Shown: positions 9,649 to 19,090, counted from the first letter of the stretch. The stretch: 64,000 bases of DNA from Gemmataceae bacterium (GCA_901538445.1 LR594584.1:900655-964654); one strand, 5' to 3'. A program made the numbers and translations. The notes: generated by a model not told the origin, from the sequence alone.

Positions 9649-10452
9649 ATGCGGCGGGATCTGACGGGCAAGCGTGCGATCCTAACGGGGGCGAGCGGCG
9701 GCATCGGCCGCGCGATCGCCGCCGGACTCGTCAAGGCCGGGGCGCGGGTCGCGCTCGCCGGTCGCAACGCCGACGCGCTGAACCAACTCGCGACTGACCT
9801 CCGCGCCACCGGCGGCAACGCGCTCGTCGTGCCGACCGACGTGACGAAGCCCGAGGACCGGCAGCAGCTGGTCGATCGCGCCGTGGAGGCGTTCGGCGGC
9901 CTCGACCTGCTCGTGAACAACGCCGGCATCGGCAGCCACGGGCACTTCGCGACGTCCACGCCCGAGATCATGCGGCAGGTGATGGAGGTGAACTTCTTCG
10001 CCCCGATCGAGCTGACGCGGGCCGCGATGCCGGACCTGATGAACGGCTACCAGCCGGCCGTCGTGAACCTGACCTCGATGTGCGGGCGGAAGGGGATGCC
10101 GGCGTGGCCCGAGTACTCCGCGAGCAAGTTCGCCCTGGTCGGGATGTCGGAGGCGTGGCGCGGCGAGTTCGCCCGGTTCGGCGTGGACGTGATCACGCTC
10201 GTCCCAGGGCTCACGAACAGCGGGTTCGGCAACCACCTCCTCCGCACCGACGGCCGCGTCGAGATCCGGTTCCACGAGGGCATGAAGCCGGACGAACTCG
10301 CGGCCGGGGTCGTCGCGGCCATCGAGCGGAACCGGCGCGAGGTGGTGTTCGGGGGCGAGGCCCGGCGGCTCCTGCGGTTCAACAAGTTCTTCCCGCGGCT
10401 CACCAACTGGCTCATCGCCCGCAAGGTGAAGCAGGCCTACGCGAAGGCGTGA
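9649..10452 (+). CDS. Short-chain dehydrogenase/reductase
   Basis: A 267-residue classical SDR. The cofactor motif TGASGGIG is at residues 13-20, NNAG at 90-93, and the catalytic Ser143, Tyr156 and Lys160 are in LTSMCGRKGMPAWPEYSASK. Arg39 after the second strand (AGRN) suggests NADP(H) preference. The C-terminal half (GEARRLLRFNKFFPRLTNWLIARKVKQAY) resembles the membrane-associated SDRs such as SDR7C, but no substrate can be named. The ATG is preceded by GGAGGGGG. It is divergent from hisF, about 100 bases away, and converges on a secreted protein gene on the opposite strand. Confidence 0.9.
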   Translation: MRRDLTGKRAILTGASGGIGRAIAAGLVKAGARVALAGRNADALNQLATDLRATGGNALVVPTDVTKPEDRQQLVDRAVEAFGGLDLLVNNAGIGSHGHFATSTPEIMRQVMEVNFFAPIELTRAAMPDLMNGYQPAVVNLTSMCGRKGMPAWPEYSASKFALVGMSEAWRGEFARFGVDVITLVPGLTNSGFGNHLLRTDGRVEIRFHEGMKPDELAAGVVAAIERNRREVVFGGEARRLLRFNKFFPRLTNWLIARKVKQAYAKA

Positions 10453-10465
10453 CCCCTGAGCAGAG

Positions 10466-11143
10466 TCAGTACCGGCCGAGGAACGAGCGGAACGCCGCGG
10501 CGTGGCTGGGCCAGTAGTCGTGGCTGCGCCGCACGAGCGGCTCCTGATCGACGCCCACGACCTTCAAAATATCGTCGTGGGTGGTCTCGGGGCAGATGAT
10601 CCACTCGCGGAAAAGGTGGACGGTCTTGCCGCCGGTCGCGTCGCCGCTCGTGAACGGGCCGACGAACTTCCGCATCGGGTGCGACACGTTCCAGATGGCG
10701 TGGTAGCAGTTCATCGCGACCGGCGACGGGTACAGGTTGTCGGTCCCCTTGTACTTGATCTTCCCCTCGCCGAGCCGGTCGATTTGGTTGCTGAGCCGGC
10801 AGTAGAGTTCCGGCTTGATCTGGTACGGCCCCCACACCGACACCCGCATGCAGTCGCGGCGGCACACGTTCAACGTGTCGGCCACGGAGAGGTTCACCCC
10901 GGTCTCCGCCCGCAGCGCCACGCCGCGAACCTTGAGCGTCGCGGGCAACCAGCTCATCTCGCGGTTCTCGACCGCAGCCCCGTCCTTGGGCACCTTGGTG
11001 ATCGCCAGGAACGTGTGGGTCTTCTCGGGCCGGTACGGGGTCGCCTCGGCGGTGAACAGCGTGAGGTAGTACGCGTCGTCCGCCGCCGCGGCAACGGGAC
11101 CGGTCGTACAGGCGATCACGATGACCAGCAACACCCGGCTCAT
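10466..11143 (-). CDS. Secreted protein of unknown function
   Basis: A 225-residue exported protein with signal peptide MSRVLLVIVIACTTGPVAAAA. The mature sequence (DAYYLTLFTAEATPYRPEKTHTFLAITK) resembles planctomycete secreted proteins annotated only as hypothetical. It contains an internal CRRDCMRVSVWGPYQIKPEL segment and a GKTVHLFREWIICPETTHDD segment. The ATG at 11143 is chosen because GGAGG lies five bases upstream; a GTG twelve bases further upstream is also in frame. It ends 14 bases from the convergent SDR gene. No function is proposed. Confidence 0.7.
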   Translation of the reverse strand: MSRVLLVIVIACTTGPVAAAADDAYYLTLFTAEATPYRPEKTHTFLAITKVPKDGAAVENREMSWLPATLKVRGVALRAETGVNLSVADTLNVCRRDCMRVSVWGPYQIKPELYCRLSNQIDRLGEGKIKYKGTDNLYPSPVAMNCYHAIWNVSHPMRKFVGPFTSGDATGGKTVHLFREWIICPETTHDDILKVVGVDQEPLVRRSHDYWPSHAAAFRSFLGRY

Positions 11144-11379
11144 GATGTCCTCCACGGTGCGTTCATTGTGAAATCGGCTCGGGAGTCACGGACAGCGCAC
11201 CCGAACCCCGGGCGCTGGCACCTCCGATCCGCCCATCGGCCGCACAACCCGCGGGACCGCACCGGCCCCACGAGTGGACCCGTCCGATTCGACAACCGGC
11301 CGAACGGTGGACTACTGATGTCGGAACAGGAGATGACGGACCTCGCCGCGACGGGCCGCCGAACCAGGACTGACCCGCG

Positions 11380-12834
11380 ATGCCGACCGCCGCCCTCGTT
11401 TACCCGCACCAACTGTTCGACCCGCACCCGGCGGTCGCCGGGGCCGACGCGGTCCTTCTGGTGGAAGACCCGCTGTTCTTCCGGCAGTACGCCTTCCACC
11501 GGCAGAAGTTGATGCTCCACCGGGCGACCATGAAGCGGTACGCCCGCGAGGTGCTCCCGAAAGCCCGCTACGTTGACGCCCACCAACTCGCGCACACCGG
11601 CGAGGTCGTTCCCCTTGTGAGGAAGACGAAGTGCGACGCGGTCCGCGTCGTCGATCCGAACGACGACTGGCTCCTCGCCCGGCTCACGGCCGCCTGTTCC
11701 GCCGCCGGGATCAAACTCACCGTCCTGACGGACCCGCACTTCCTCACCCCGCAAACCGAGATCGAGGCGTTCACCGCCGGCAACAGCAAGCTCTTCTTCA
11801 CCGACTTCTACATCCGCCAGCGGAAGCGGCTCAAGGTGCTGCTGACCCCGGACGGCAAACCGGTCGGCGGCAAGTGGAGCTTCGACACCGACAACCGCAA
11901 GAAACTCCCGAAGGCCGTCCACCCGCCGGCCCCCGAGCGACCGCTGGAGAACGCGTTCGTCCGCGAGGCCCGCGAGTACGTGCGGGCCAACTTCCCCGAC
12001 GCCCCCGGAGCGGACACCCCGTTCCCCTACCCCACCTCGGCCGCCGAGGCGCGAGCGTGGCTGACCGACTTCGTCGCTCACCGCTTCGCCGATTTCGGGC
12101 TCTACGAGGACGCGATCTCGACCCGCGAGCGGGTGCTGTTCCACTCCGTTCTCACGCCCGCGCTGAACGTCGGCCTGTTGTCGCCCCAAGAAGTGGTAGA
12201 CGCGGCCCTGGCCCATGCTGACCGGGTGCCGCTCAATTCGCTCGAAGGGTTCGTCCGGCAGGTGATCGGCTGGCGGGAGTTCGTGCGACTGGTGTACCGC
12301 ACCCGCGGCCGGCGGCAGCGGACCCGCAACTACTGGGGGCACACCCGCCCGGTGCCGGCCGCGTTCTACACCGGCACCACCGGCATCGACCCGGTCGACC
12401 ACGTCGTCCGCGGGGTGCTCGGCACCGCGTACTGCCACCACATCGAGCGGCTGATGGTCCTCGGCAACTTCATGCTGCTGTGCGACCTCGCCCCGGACGC
12501 CGTGTACCGGTGGTTCATGGAACTGTTCATCGACGCCTACGACTGGGTGATGGTGCCGAACGTGTACGGCATGAGCCAGTTCGCCGACGGCGGCGGGATG
12601 ACCACCAAGCCGTACATCAGCGGCAGCAGCTACGTGCTGAAGATGAGCGACTTCCCCAGGGGGGACTGGTGCCGCGTGTGGGACGCCCTGTACTGGCGGT
12701 TCATCGACCGGCACGCCGACTTCTTCCGCTCGAACCCGCGAATGGCGGTGATGGTCGGGATGCGGGACAAGCTGGGGGCGAAACTGAAGGAGCACCACCG
12801 GACCGCCGACGCGTTCCTGGCGCAGCTCGGGTAG
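11380..12834 (+). CDS. Cryptochrome/photolyase-related protein (DPRP type) lacking the usual Fe-S cysteines
   Basis: A 484-residue flavoprotein of the deoxyribodipyrimidine photolyase-related family. The N-terminal antenna-like Rossmann domain (ALVYPHQLFDPHP, LLVEDPLFFRQYAFH) is followed by the FAD-binding helical domain (FVRQVIGWREFVRLVY, HHIERLMVLGNFMLL, MSQFADGGGMTTKPYISG). Members repair UV lesions or sense blue light. In the iron-sulfur (FeS-BCP) branch four cysteines bind a 4Fe-4S cluster. Here the segment after KMSDF is shortened to PRGDWCRVWDALYWRF, with a single Cys, and the earlier ligand position is not Cys. The enzyme therefore seems to belong to a cluster-less branch. It stands alone on the plus strand. 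Confidence 0.88.
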   Translation: MPTAALVYPHQLFDPHPAVAGADAVLLVEDPLFFRQYAFHRQKLMLHRATMKRYAREVLPKARYVDAHQLAHTGEVVPLVRKTKCDAVRVVDPNDDWLLARLTAACSAAGIKLTVLTDPHFLTPQTEIEAFTAGNSKLFFTDFYIRQRKRLKVLLTPDGKPVGGKWSFDTDNRKKLPKAVHPPAPERPLENAFVREAREYVRANFPDAPGADTPFPYPTSAAEARAWLTDFVAHRFADFGLYEDAISTRERVLFHSVLTPALNVGLLSPQEVVDAALAHADRVPLNSLEGFVRQVIGWREFVRLVYRTRGRRQRTRNYWGHTRPVPAAFYTGTTGIDPVDHVVRGVLGTAYCHHIERLMVLGNFMLLCDLAPDAVYRWFMELFIDAYDWVMVPNVYGMSQFADGGGMTTKPYISGSSYVLKMSDFPRGDWCRVWDALYWRFIDRHADFFRSNPRMAVMVGMRDKLGAKLKEHHRTADAFLAQLG

Positions 12835-12939
12835 CGTTCCCGGGGCCCGCCCAAAATCCCGGTCCGCCCCCGGCCGGGCATTGACTCTCGCGGCCGAACG
12901 TCTCACGATGTACACCAACGCACACCCGGAGGCTCCGCC

Positions 12940-14742
12940 ATGGTACGGTACGCGCTCGCGGCACTCGCCCTGACCCTGGCGGCCCCATTCGCCGCGGCCG
13001 CGCCGGTGCCCGCCGACGGCAAGGGGGTGACGTTCCCGTTCCCCGCGAAGGCCCCGATCGCCGTCTCCGTCAACGGGTACGACACGGCCCGGGAGCGGCT
13101 CAAGAAGCTCATCGCCACCGCCCTTCCCAAGGAAGGGGCCGGGATCGCCAAGGAACTCGACAAGGGCTTCGACAAGCTGTTCGAGGGCCGCGCGCTCACC
13201 GCCGTCCGCAAGGACGCCCGCGGGTTCCTGGTCCTGAACGACCTCGCATCGCTCATCCAGGAGACGCCCGCGGTCGCCGTGCTCGTGCCGGTCACGTCGC
13301 ACAAGGAGTTCCTCAAGACGTTCCTCACCAAGGACGAGGCCAAGACCCTGGAGAACGGCCGCGACGGGGTGGACACCGTCAAGACCGAGGCGTTCGGCGA
13401 CGAGAAGGCGGTCCACCTCGTGGACCTCAAGGAGTACACCGCGGTCACGCTCGACCGGGCCACGGCCGACGCGCACGCGGCCAAGTTCGCGCCGGCCACG
13501 GCCGAGCAGATGGGCACCGACCTCGCCGAGACGTTCCTCAAGGGCGACGTCGCACTGTACGTGAACCTCGACGCGATCAACGACCAGTTCGGCGACCAGA
13601 TCCGCGGGTTCAAGGGGCTCATCGACTTCGCGCTCCAGCAGGCCGCCCAGCAGGGCGCGTTCGGGGCGATGAGCAAGAAGCAGATCGAGGCGATCAAGGT
13701 CGTCCTCAAGGGGCTGATCCAGGGCGTGGAGGACAGCCGCGGGCTCGTCGCGGCCGCCGAGTTCCGGCCCGAGGGCGTGTACGCCAAGCTCCAGGTCCGG
13801 TTCACCGAGAACTCGCCCAGCGCGAAGCTCCTCGCGAGCGAGGCCCCCGAGGCGATGGCCGGCGTCGGCAACCTCCCGGCCGGCCTGGGGACGTACACCG
13901 CGGTCCGGTTCGGGAAGCAGATCGGCGACATCGTCCGCGACATGGGCCAGGAGTTCGCCACGACCGAGGACGACGCCCGCGGGGCCGAGTTGCTGGACGC
14001 GCACCTGAAGGCCGTGGCCGACGCCGGGCCGGGGGTCGAGTACAGCGCGTCGGCCCTGCCCGGCGTGTCGCTCAGCGTGACCGCGTACAAGGACGCGAAG
14101 AAGGCCGCGACCGGGCTGACCAAGGCGTACAAGGCGGTCGCGGCCGGCGGGCGGGTCAACGGGGTCGTGGTGAAGGCCGCCCCGCGGGTCGGCGACGACG
14201 CGGAGAAGTACAAGGACTTCACGTTCGCGTCGGTGAACGTCACGTTCGACTTCGAAGCCAGCGTCGCGGCCCTGCCCGAGATGGTCCGCGAGGCGACGCT
14301 GGAGGCGTTCAAGCGGGCCGTTCCCGAGAAGGCCGCGATGTGGGTCGGGACCGACGGGAAGGTCGTCGCGCGTGTCATGGCCAAGGACTGGGACGCGGCC
14401 AAGAAGCTCCTCGACCAGTACCTCGCGGCCAAGGAAACGGTCGGGGCCAGCGGCGGGTTCAAGCGGGTCCGGGAGCAGCTCCCCGCCGAGGCGAACCTGG
14501 TGGTCATCGCCGAGATGGAGGCGGCCGTCAACGGGCTCGTGAACTCGATGCGGCCCGCGGCCGACGCGATCCCCGGGTTCCCGCAACTGGGCGTCGTCAA
14601 GAAGGCCGACGGGCCGCCCGCCTACCTGGGCCTCGCGGTCACCCTCAAGGGCGAGACCGCGACCGTGATCGGGTTCGTCCCGGTCCAGTCGATCGAGGCC
14701 GCCGGCAAGATGCTCGAGTCGCTGTTCAAGAGGGTCGAGTAG
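12940..14742 (+). CDS. Large secreted protein, DUF3352-like
   Basis: A 600-residue exported protein. A signal peptide (MVRYALAALALTLAAPFAAAA) precedes a long alpha/beta sequence with repeated 'YDTARERLKKLI', 'DVALYVNLDAINDQFGDQ' and 'YLGLAVTLKGETATVIGFVP' segments. These recall planctomycete DUF3352-like proteins of unknown role, and the product at 23451-25889 has similar features (LFYYVNFPDFCAKLD, phrases built on AVAVLV). Lysine is unusually frequent, as in other exported proteins here. GGAGG lies upstream of the ATG. The lipoprotein gene 63 bases downstream may be cotranscribed. No catalytic residues can be named. Confidence 0.68.
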   Translation: MVRYALAALALTLAAPFAAAAPVPADGKGVTFPFPAKAPIAVSVNGYDTARERLKKLIATALPKEGAGIAKELDKGFDKLFEGRALTAVRKDARGFLVLNDLASLIQETPAVAVLVPVTSHKEFLKTFLTKDEAKTLENGRDGVDTVKTEAFGDEKAVHLVDLKEYTAVTLDRATADAHAAKFAPATAEQMGTDLAETFLKGDVALYVNLDAINDQFGDQIRGFKGLIDFALQQAAQQGAFGAMSKKQIEAIKVVLKGLIQGVEDSRGLVAAAEFRPEGVYAKLQVRFTENSPSAKLLASEAPEAMAGVGNLPAGLGTYTAVRFGKQIGDIVRDMGQEFATTEDDARGAELLDAHLKAVADAGPGVEYSASALPGVSLSVTAYKDAKKAATGLTKAYKAVAAGGRVNGVVVKAAPRVGDDAEKYKDFTFASVNVTFDFEASVAALPEMVREATLEAFKRAVPEKAAMWVGTDGKVVARVMAKDWDAAKKLLDQYLAAKETVGASGGFKRVREQLPAEANLVVIAEMEAAVNGLVNSMRPAADAIPGFPQLGVVKKADGPPAYLGLAVTLKGETATVIGFVPVQSIEAAGKMLESLFKRVE

Positions 14743-14805
14743 CCTCGGCCCGGGGCGGCTCCGTGCCCGCCGCCCGTCACCTCTTCCCCGTTCAGGAGCG
14801 CGTTC

Positions 14806-15201
14806 ATGTCCCCCCGTCTCGTGTCCGCGGTGGTGCTGGTCGCCGGGTTCGCGTTCGCCGCCGGGTGCGACCGCAACGCCCGCCTCGAAGTGAAGAACAG
14901 CTACGAGATCGCGCCGCAGGAGGCCCGGTCGATGATCCTCGACCCGCAGCCGAAGCCGCAGAAGTTCACCATCGACTTCAAGGCCGACAACGACGTGACG
15001 GTGCTCGTGTTCAAGGACGGCGACATCCCGGCCGGCGAGGAGGGCATCGAGAAGGCCGACGCGAAGAAGGCGCTGGCCCAGAAGAAGGGCAAGGCCGAGT
15101 CGTTCACCGTGGACGTGCCCGAAAAGACCGGCACCCAGATCGTGATGCGCGAGGCGGCCAAGAAGACCAAGGTCGAGCTGACGGTCACCAACCGGAAGTA
15201 G
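14806..15201 (+). CDS. Small predicted lipoprotein
   Basis: A 131-residue protein with a lipoprotein signal (VLVAGFAFAAGCDRN; lipobox Cys at residue 21). The mature part is short and rich in Lys and Glu (EKADAKKALAQKKGKAESF), with beta-strand-like ends (KFTIDFKADNDVTVLVFKDG; KVELTVTNRK). It follows the DUF3352-like gene on the same strand. A palindromic repeat separates it from cmk. It resembles nothing with known function. Confidence 0.65.
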   Translation: MSPRLVSAVVLVAGFAFAAGCDRNARLEVKNSYEIAPQEARSMILDPQPKPQKFTIDFKADNDVTVLVFKDGDIPAGEEGIEKADAKKALAQKKGKAESFTVDVPEKTGTQIVMREAAKKTKVELTVTNRK

Positions 15202-15216
15202 AGCCTCAGGTTCGCG

Positions 15217-15297
15217 TTTCGAGTTTAAAGTTCCAAGTCGGGCGTGCAGCGGGTCGATCGCAAAGCGGGCTGTGAACTTTCAACTTTGAACTCGAAA
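15217..15297. repeat. Palindromic element, TTTCGAGTT family, copy 1
   Basis: Arms TTTCGAGTTTAAAGTT (15217-15232) and AACTTTGAACTCGAAA (15282-15297) are inverted with one mismatch, around a loop of about 49 bases. The right arm contains the short unit ACTTT twice. Related elements lie at 58081-58149 and 61174-61232. This copy occupies the gap between the lipoprotein gene and cmk. Confidence 0.75.
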
Positions 15298-15310
15298 CCC
15301 GAAATTGTCC

Positions 15311-15970
15311 ATGATCGTGACCATCGACGGGCCGGCGGCATCGGGAAAGGGCACGGTGGCCCGGGGGATCGCCGACCGGCTCGGGTTCGCGTACCTCGAC
15401 ACCGGCGCGATGTACCGCGCGGTCGCGCTCGCCGCGCTGCGGGCCGGCGCCGATTGCTCCGACGCCGCGGCCGTCGAGCGGCTCCTCCCCGACGTTCACA
15501 TCGAGATGCCGCCGGACCGCGTGCTGCTCAACGGCGGCGACGTGACCGAGGCGATCCGCGCGCCGGAGGTGTCGCAGGGCGCGAGCAGGGTCGCGGCCGT
15601 GCCGTCCGTTCGGGCGTTCCTCGTCCCGCAGCAGCGGCGGATCGGGGCCGGCCGCGACATGGTGAGCGAGGGCCGGGACCAGGGGACCGTGGTGTTCCCG
15701 GACGCGGCCGTCAAGTTCTACGTCACCGCCGACCCGCGGGTCCGCGCCGAGCGGCGGCACCTGGAACTCGTGCGCCGCGGCGTCGCGACGACGGTGGAGC
15801 GCGAGCTGGCCGAGCTGCTCGAGCGGGACCGCCGCGACAGCGACCGGGCCGACGGCCCGCTCCGGCGGCCGCCCGACGCGCACCTGATCGACACCTCGCA
15901 CCGGACGGTCGAGGCGGTCCTGGACGAGATGGAGGGGGTGGTCCGCCGATGCACGACCGACCGGGCCTGA
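15311..15970 (+). CDS. cmk: Cytidylate kinase
   Basis: A 219-residue (d)CMP kinase that phosphorylates CMP and dCMP to the diphosphates with ATP. The P-loop GPAASGKGT is at residues 7-15; DTGAMYRAVAL marks the NMP-binding region, and VSEGRDQGTVVFPDA and RAERRHLEL match the family's later motifs. The ATG at 15311 is chosen over an in-frame TTG six bases upstream. The C-terminus overlaps the start of the plsC-like gene by 22 bases, so translation of the two is probably coupled; cmk-plsC pairs are common in bacteria. A palindromic repeat ends about ten bases before the start codon and leaves no evident Shine-Dalgarno sequence. Confidence 0.95.
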   Translation: MIVTIDGPAASGKGTVARGIADRLGFAYLDTGAMYRAVALAALRAGADCSDAAAVERLLPDVHIEMPPDRVLLNGGDVTEAIRAPEVSQGASRVAAVPSVRAFLVPQQRRIGAGRDMVSEGRDQGTVVFPDAAVKFYVTADPRVRAERRHLELVRRGVATTVERELAELLERDRRDSDRADGPLRRPPDAHLIDTSHRTVEAVLDEMEGVVRRCTTDRA

Positions 15971-16617
15971 TCGGCCGCATGTGGTACGACGCCGCGTACT
16001 GGGCGTCGTGGGGCGGGTTCACGTTCGGGTTCAGCTACCGGGGGACCGGCCGGTGGAACGTCCCGAAGCGCGGCCCGGCGCTGGTCGTCGCCAACCACCA
16101 GTCGATGTTCGACCCGATGCTCGTGGGCCTGTCGTGCCCGCGGTACCTCACGTTCCTCGCCCGCAACACCCTGTTCGACGTGCCGCTCCTCGGCCCGCTC
16201 ATCAGGAGCCTCGGCTCGGTCCCGATCGACCGCGGGATGGCGAAGGACGGGATCCGGGCGGTGCTCGACCGGCTCTCGCACGGCCGCGCCGTGCTCGTGT
16301 TCCCCGAGGGCGAGCGCACGTTCTCGGGCGACCTCCAGCCGCTCAAGCCCGGGATCGCGCTGCTCGTCCAGCGGTTGAACTGCCCGGTGGTGCCGGTGGG
16401 GATCGCGGGGGCGTTCGACGCGTGGAACCGCCACACGACGATCCCGCGGCCCTCTCCGCTGTTCCTGCCGCCGGGCGCCAGCACGATCGGGGTCTCGGTG
16501 GGCGAGCCGATCCCGGCGTCACGCTACAAGGAACTCGGCCGCGACGCGATGCTCGCCGACCTGCACGCCGAGATCGCCCGGCAGGTGGCGAAGGCCGAGG
16601 CGCTGCGCCGGCGGTGA
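15949..16617 (+). CDS. plsC: 1-acyl-sn-glycerol-3-phosphate acyltransferase (PlsC family)
   Basis: A 222-residue membrane-associated acyltransferase expected to turn lysophosphatidate into phosphatidate. Motif I is NHQSMFD (H-x4-D), motif III is FPEGERTFSGD, and VPVGIAGAF matches motif IV. The N-terminal AYWASWGGFTFGFSYR segment is hydrophobic and may dip into the membrane. GGAGGGGG precedes the ATG, inside the end of cmk, with a 22-base overlap. The substrate chain is unknown. The coding frame extends upstream to 15244 but that part lies in cmk and a repeat. Confidence 0.92.
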   Translation: MHDRPGLIGRMWYDAAYWASWGGFTFGFSYRGTGRWNVPKRGPALVVANHQSMFDPMLVGLSCPRYLTFLARNTLFDVPLLGPLIRSLGSVPIDRGMAKDGIRAVLDRLSHGRAVLVFPEGERTFSGDLQPLKPGIALLVQRLNCPVVPVGIAGAFDAWNRHTTIPRPSPLFLPPGASTIGVSVGEPIPASRYKELGRDAMLADLHAEIARQVAKAEALRRR

Positions 16618-16627
16618 CGGCCCGCTG

Positions 16628-19090
16628 TCACTTCTTCCCGAGCCTCGCGCGGGTCGCCTTCACCGCGTCGGCCCCCGGGCCGGTCTCCAGCGCGTCGCGC
16701 GCCAGTTCGCGGGCCTCCGTCGTGCCGATGTCGTCCAGCACCTCCAGGGCGCGGTAGAGCCGCAGCGCGTCGCCCGCGAGGCCGTCGGTGGGGCGGACGC
16801 CCCGCGCCCCGAGTTGGGTCACGACGTCCGCGGCGCGCTTGCGGACCTCGGCCGAGTCGGACGTCGCGGCCGCCTGCTGCACCGCCGCCAGGGACGGCGC
16901 GCCGATCCGAACCAGGTCCCGCGCCGCCGCTTCGCGCACGTTGAAGTCGTCCGAGCCCAGTTCCTTCACCCGCTGCGCGACGCGGGCGCGCGTGGCCCGC
17001 ATGGCCGCCACGCCGGTCGCGATGGTCGACACGCTCTTGTCGCCGCCGGCGGCGAGCACCTGCGCCGCCGCGTGCCCCGCGGCGTCGGGCGAGCCGAGCG
17101 AGCCCCACGCGGTGGTCAGGTCCGGGGCCGCCGGTGCGGACCGGCCGTGCCGGCCGGTCATGTCCCAGACGGTGATCGCCTCCTCGGCCCCGGCCGAGGC
17201 GACCCGGGTGCCGTCGCCGAACACCCCGAGCCGGTAGATGGTGCCGTACCCCGTGGCGAACGTCCGCACCAGCGACTGCGTCGCCAGCTCCCACACCCGC
17301 ACGCCCCCCTCGGCCCCCTCGGACGCGGCGAGCAGGAGCCGGCCGTTCGGGCTGAACGCGACCTGCTGCACCAGCCCGTTCTCGAACAGGCCGCCGACGG
17401 TGAGCACCTCGGCCCCGTCGGCGGCGCTGACGACCTTGATCTGCCCCGACGACGACGACGCGATCAGCTTGCCGTCCGGGCTGAACGCGACCGTGCCCTT
17501 CTGGCCGCGTTGCACCCGCACCTTCCAGAGGTCCGCGTTGAGCGGGTCGCCGGCCGGGAACAGGCGCAGGTAGCCGTCGCGGCCGAGCACCGCGAGCGTG
17601 TCGCCGGTGGGGCTGAACGCCAGCGAGAGGGCGACGGTCCGCACCGGGAGCGTCCGCAGCGTCTTCCCCGTGGCGGCCTCGACGACCACCGTCTGGGCCG
17701 CGTCGCCGCAGTACGCGACCCTCGAACCGTCGGGCGACACGGCGAGCGACCGGCACCCGGCGGCGGTTTCGGTGAGCGTGCGGCTCGGCTTCGCGGCGAG
17801 CGGCTTGCTCGGGTCGAAGTCGTCGTACACCGCGACGCCCTCGGCCGTGGCGACGGCGAGCCGGCCCTTCCCGGCCGCCGCCAGGACGGCCTTCGCGGGC
17901 AGCGTCCCGGCCGGGGCCGCGGCCCGCTGGTCGAGCGGCCACGCGAACGCCTGGTCGCCGGCGAGCAGGAACACGGCCCTCCCGTCGGGTGCGGGCAGGA
18001 CCAGCGCCGGCTCCGGGAACGTGTCGTTCTCGGCGAGCAACTGGTTCCCGGTGGTCAGGTCCCACAAGCGAACCCGCAGGCCGGTCCCGCCGGTCGCGGC
18101 GACGCGGGTGCCGTCGGGCGACACAGCCCACGCGCCGCTGACGCCCCGCGCCCGGCCAGCCCACTTGCCGGCGGCGAGGTCGTACACGCCCGCGGCCGCG
18201 GCGTCGCCCGCGGTGAGGCGGTTGTTGTCGAGCCACTCGCCGACGCGCCCGGCGTCCTTGACCTCGACGGCCACCTTCGCGGCCTTCGGGGCGGACAGGT
18301 CCCACACCTTCGCGACGGTGCCGACGCCGCACGCGAGCCGCTTGCCGTCGGGGCTGAACGCCATGCCGGTGAGCGGGCCGCCGTTGTCGAGCGTGGCGAG
18401 CGGCTTGCCGCCGGCGAGCTGGTAGAGGGTCACCACCCCCTTCGCGTCGGCGACCGCGACGGACTTGTGGTCGGGCCGGAGCCGGACCGGCGACCCGGCG
18501 GGCACTTCGAGCCGGGCCAACTCGGTCTCCACGTCCGTGACCTGGAGGCCGTCGGCGGCGGCGTGCGCGATCAGGCGGCCGTCGCCGGACATCGAGAACT
18601 CGCCGCCCACCGGGACCGGGTACTGGCCGATCTCCTTGAGGTCGTCTGGGTTCAAGAACCGGAGCCGGCCGCCGCCGAGGAGCGCGGCGACCCGCGTCCC
18701 GCCGTGGGTGAACTGGACCTGCTGGACCGAACCTTCGGGCATCTGGACCACGTTCACCGCCTCGCCCGTGGCGGCGTCCCAGACGCGCACCGTCCCGTCC
18801 TCGCCGCCCGAGACGACCCGCTTGCCGTCGGGCGAGAACGTGAGGCACAGCGGCCGCCCGGCGTGCCGGAGCCGGGAGTCCCCGAGGCGGGCGACGGCCC
18901 CGGGCGGCCCGACCGCGGCCCCGGGCCGGCCCGCCTTCCCGGGTGCCCCCTGCTGGTTGAGGATGCCCACCAGCTTCCGGCGCAGGGCCTCGTCGTCGCC
19001 GGTGTCGGGTTGTGCGGGGGCCGCGGCGGCCGCGCCGAGCGAGAGCCCGAGGACCGCGGCCGACGCCCGGAAGAATCGCTTTGCTGCCAT
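16628..19090 (-). CDS. Secreted WD40-repeat protein with HEAT-like C-terminus
   Basis: An 820-residue exported protein. After signal peptide MAAKRFFRASAAVLGLSLGAAA it has many WD40 blades built on 'FSPDGKRVVSGGEDGTVRVWD'-like units, in two groups between about residues 70 and 650. A helical region near the C-terminus (KELGSDDFNVREAAARDLV) resembles a HEAT repeat. This architecture matches the interrupted gene at 25922-28435. Gemmata-type genomes carry many such proteins; they are thought to be protein-interaction scaffolds, and no enzyme activity is visible. It converges on plsC, ending 10 bases from it. Confidence 0.85.
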   Translation of the reverse strand: MAAKRFFRASAAVLGLSLGAAAAAPAQPDTGDDEALRRKLVGILNQQGAPGKAGRPGAAVGPPGAVARLGDSRLRHAGRPLCLTFSPDGKRVVSGGEDGTVRVWDAATGEAVNVVQMPEGSVQQVQFTHGGTRVAALLGGGRLRFLNPDDLKEIGQYPVPVGGEFSMSGDGRLIAHAAADGLQVTDVETELARLEVPAGSPVRLRPDHKSVAVADAKGVVTLYQLAGGKPLATLDNGGPLTGMAFSPDGKRLACGVGTVAKVWDLSAPKAAKVAVEVKDAGRVGEWLDNNRLTAGDAAAAGVYDLAAGKWAGRARGVSGAWAVSPDGTRVAATGGTGLRVRLWDLTTGNQLLAENDTFPEPALVLPAPDGRAVFLLAGDQAFAWPLDQRAAAPAGTLPAKAVLAAAGKGRLAVATAEGVAVYDDFDPSKPLAAKPSRTLTETAAGCRSLAVSPDGSRVAYCGDAAQTVVVEAATGKTLRTLPVRTVALSLAFSPTGDTLAVLGRDGYLRLFPAGDPLNADLWKVRVQRGQKGTVAFSPDGKLIASSSSGQIKVVSAADGAEVLTVGGLFENGLVQQVAFSPNGRLLLAASEGAEGGVRVWELATQSLVRTFATGYGTIYRLGVFGDGTRVASAGAEEAITVWDMTGRHGRSAPAAPDLTTAWGSLGSPDAAGHAAAQVLAAGGDKSVSTIATGVAAMRATRARVAQRVKELGSDDFNVREAAARDLVRIGAPSLAAVQQAAATSDSAEVRKRAADVVTQLGARGVRPTDGLAGDALRLYRALEVLDDIGTTEARELARDALETGPGADAVKATRARLGKK

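Noticed and set aside
11140-14586. Very long minus-strand open frame of 1148 codons
   Set aside because: It lies antisense to the photolyase-related and DUF3352-like genes, with Arg/Gly/Val-rich text typical of shadow frames in high-GC DNA and no domain.
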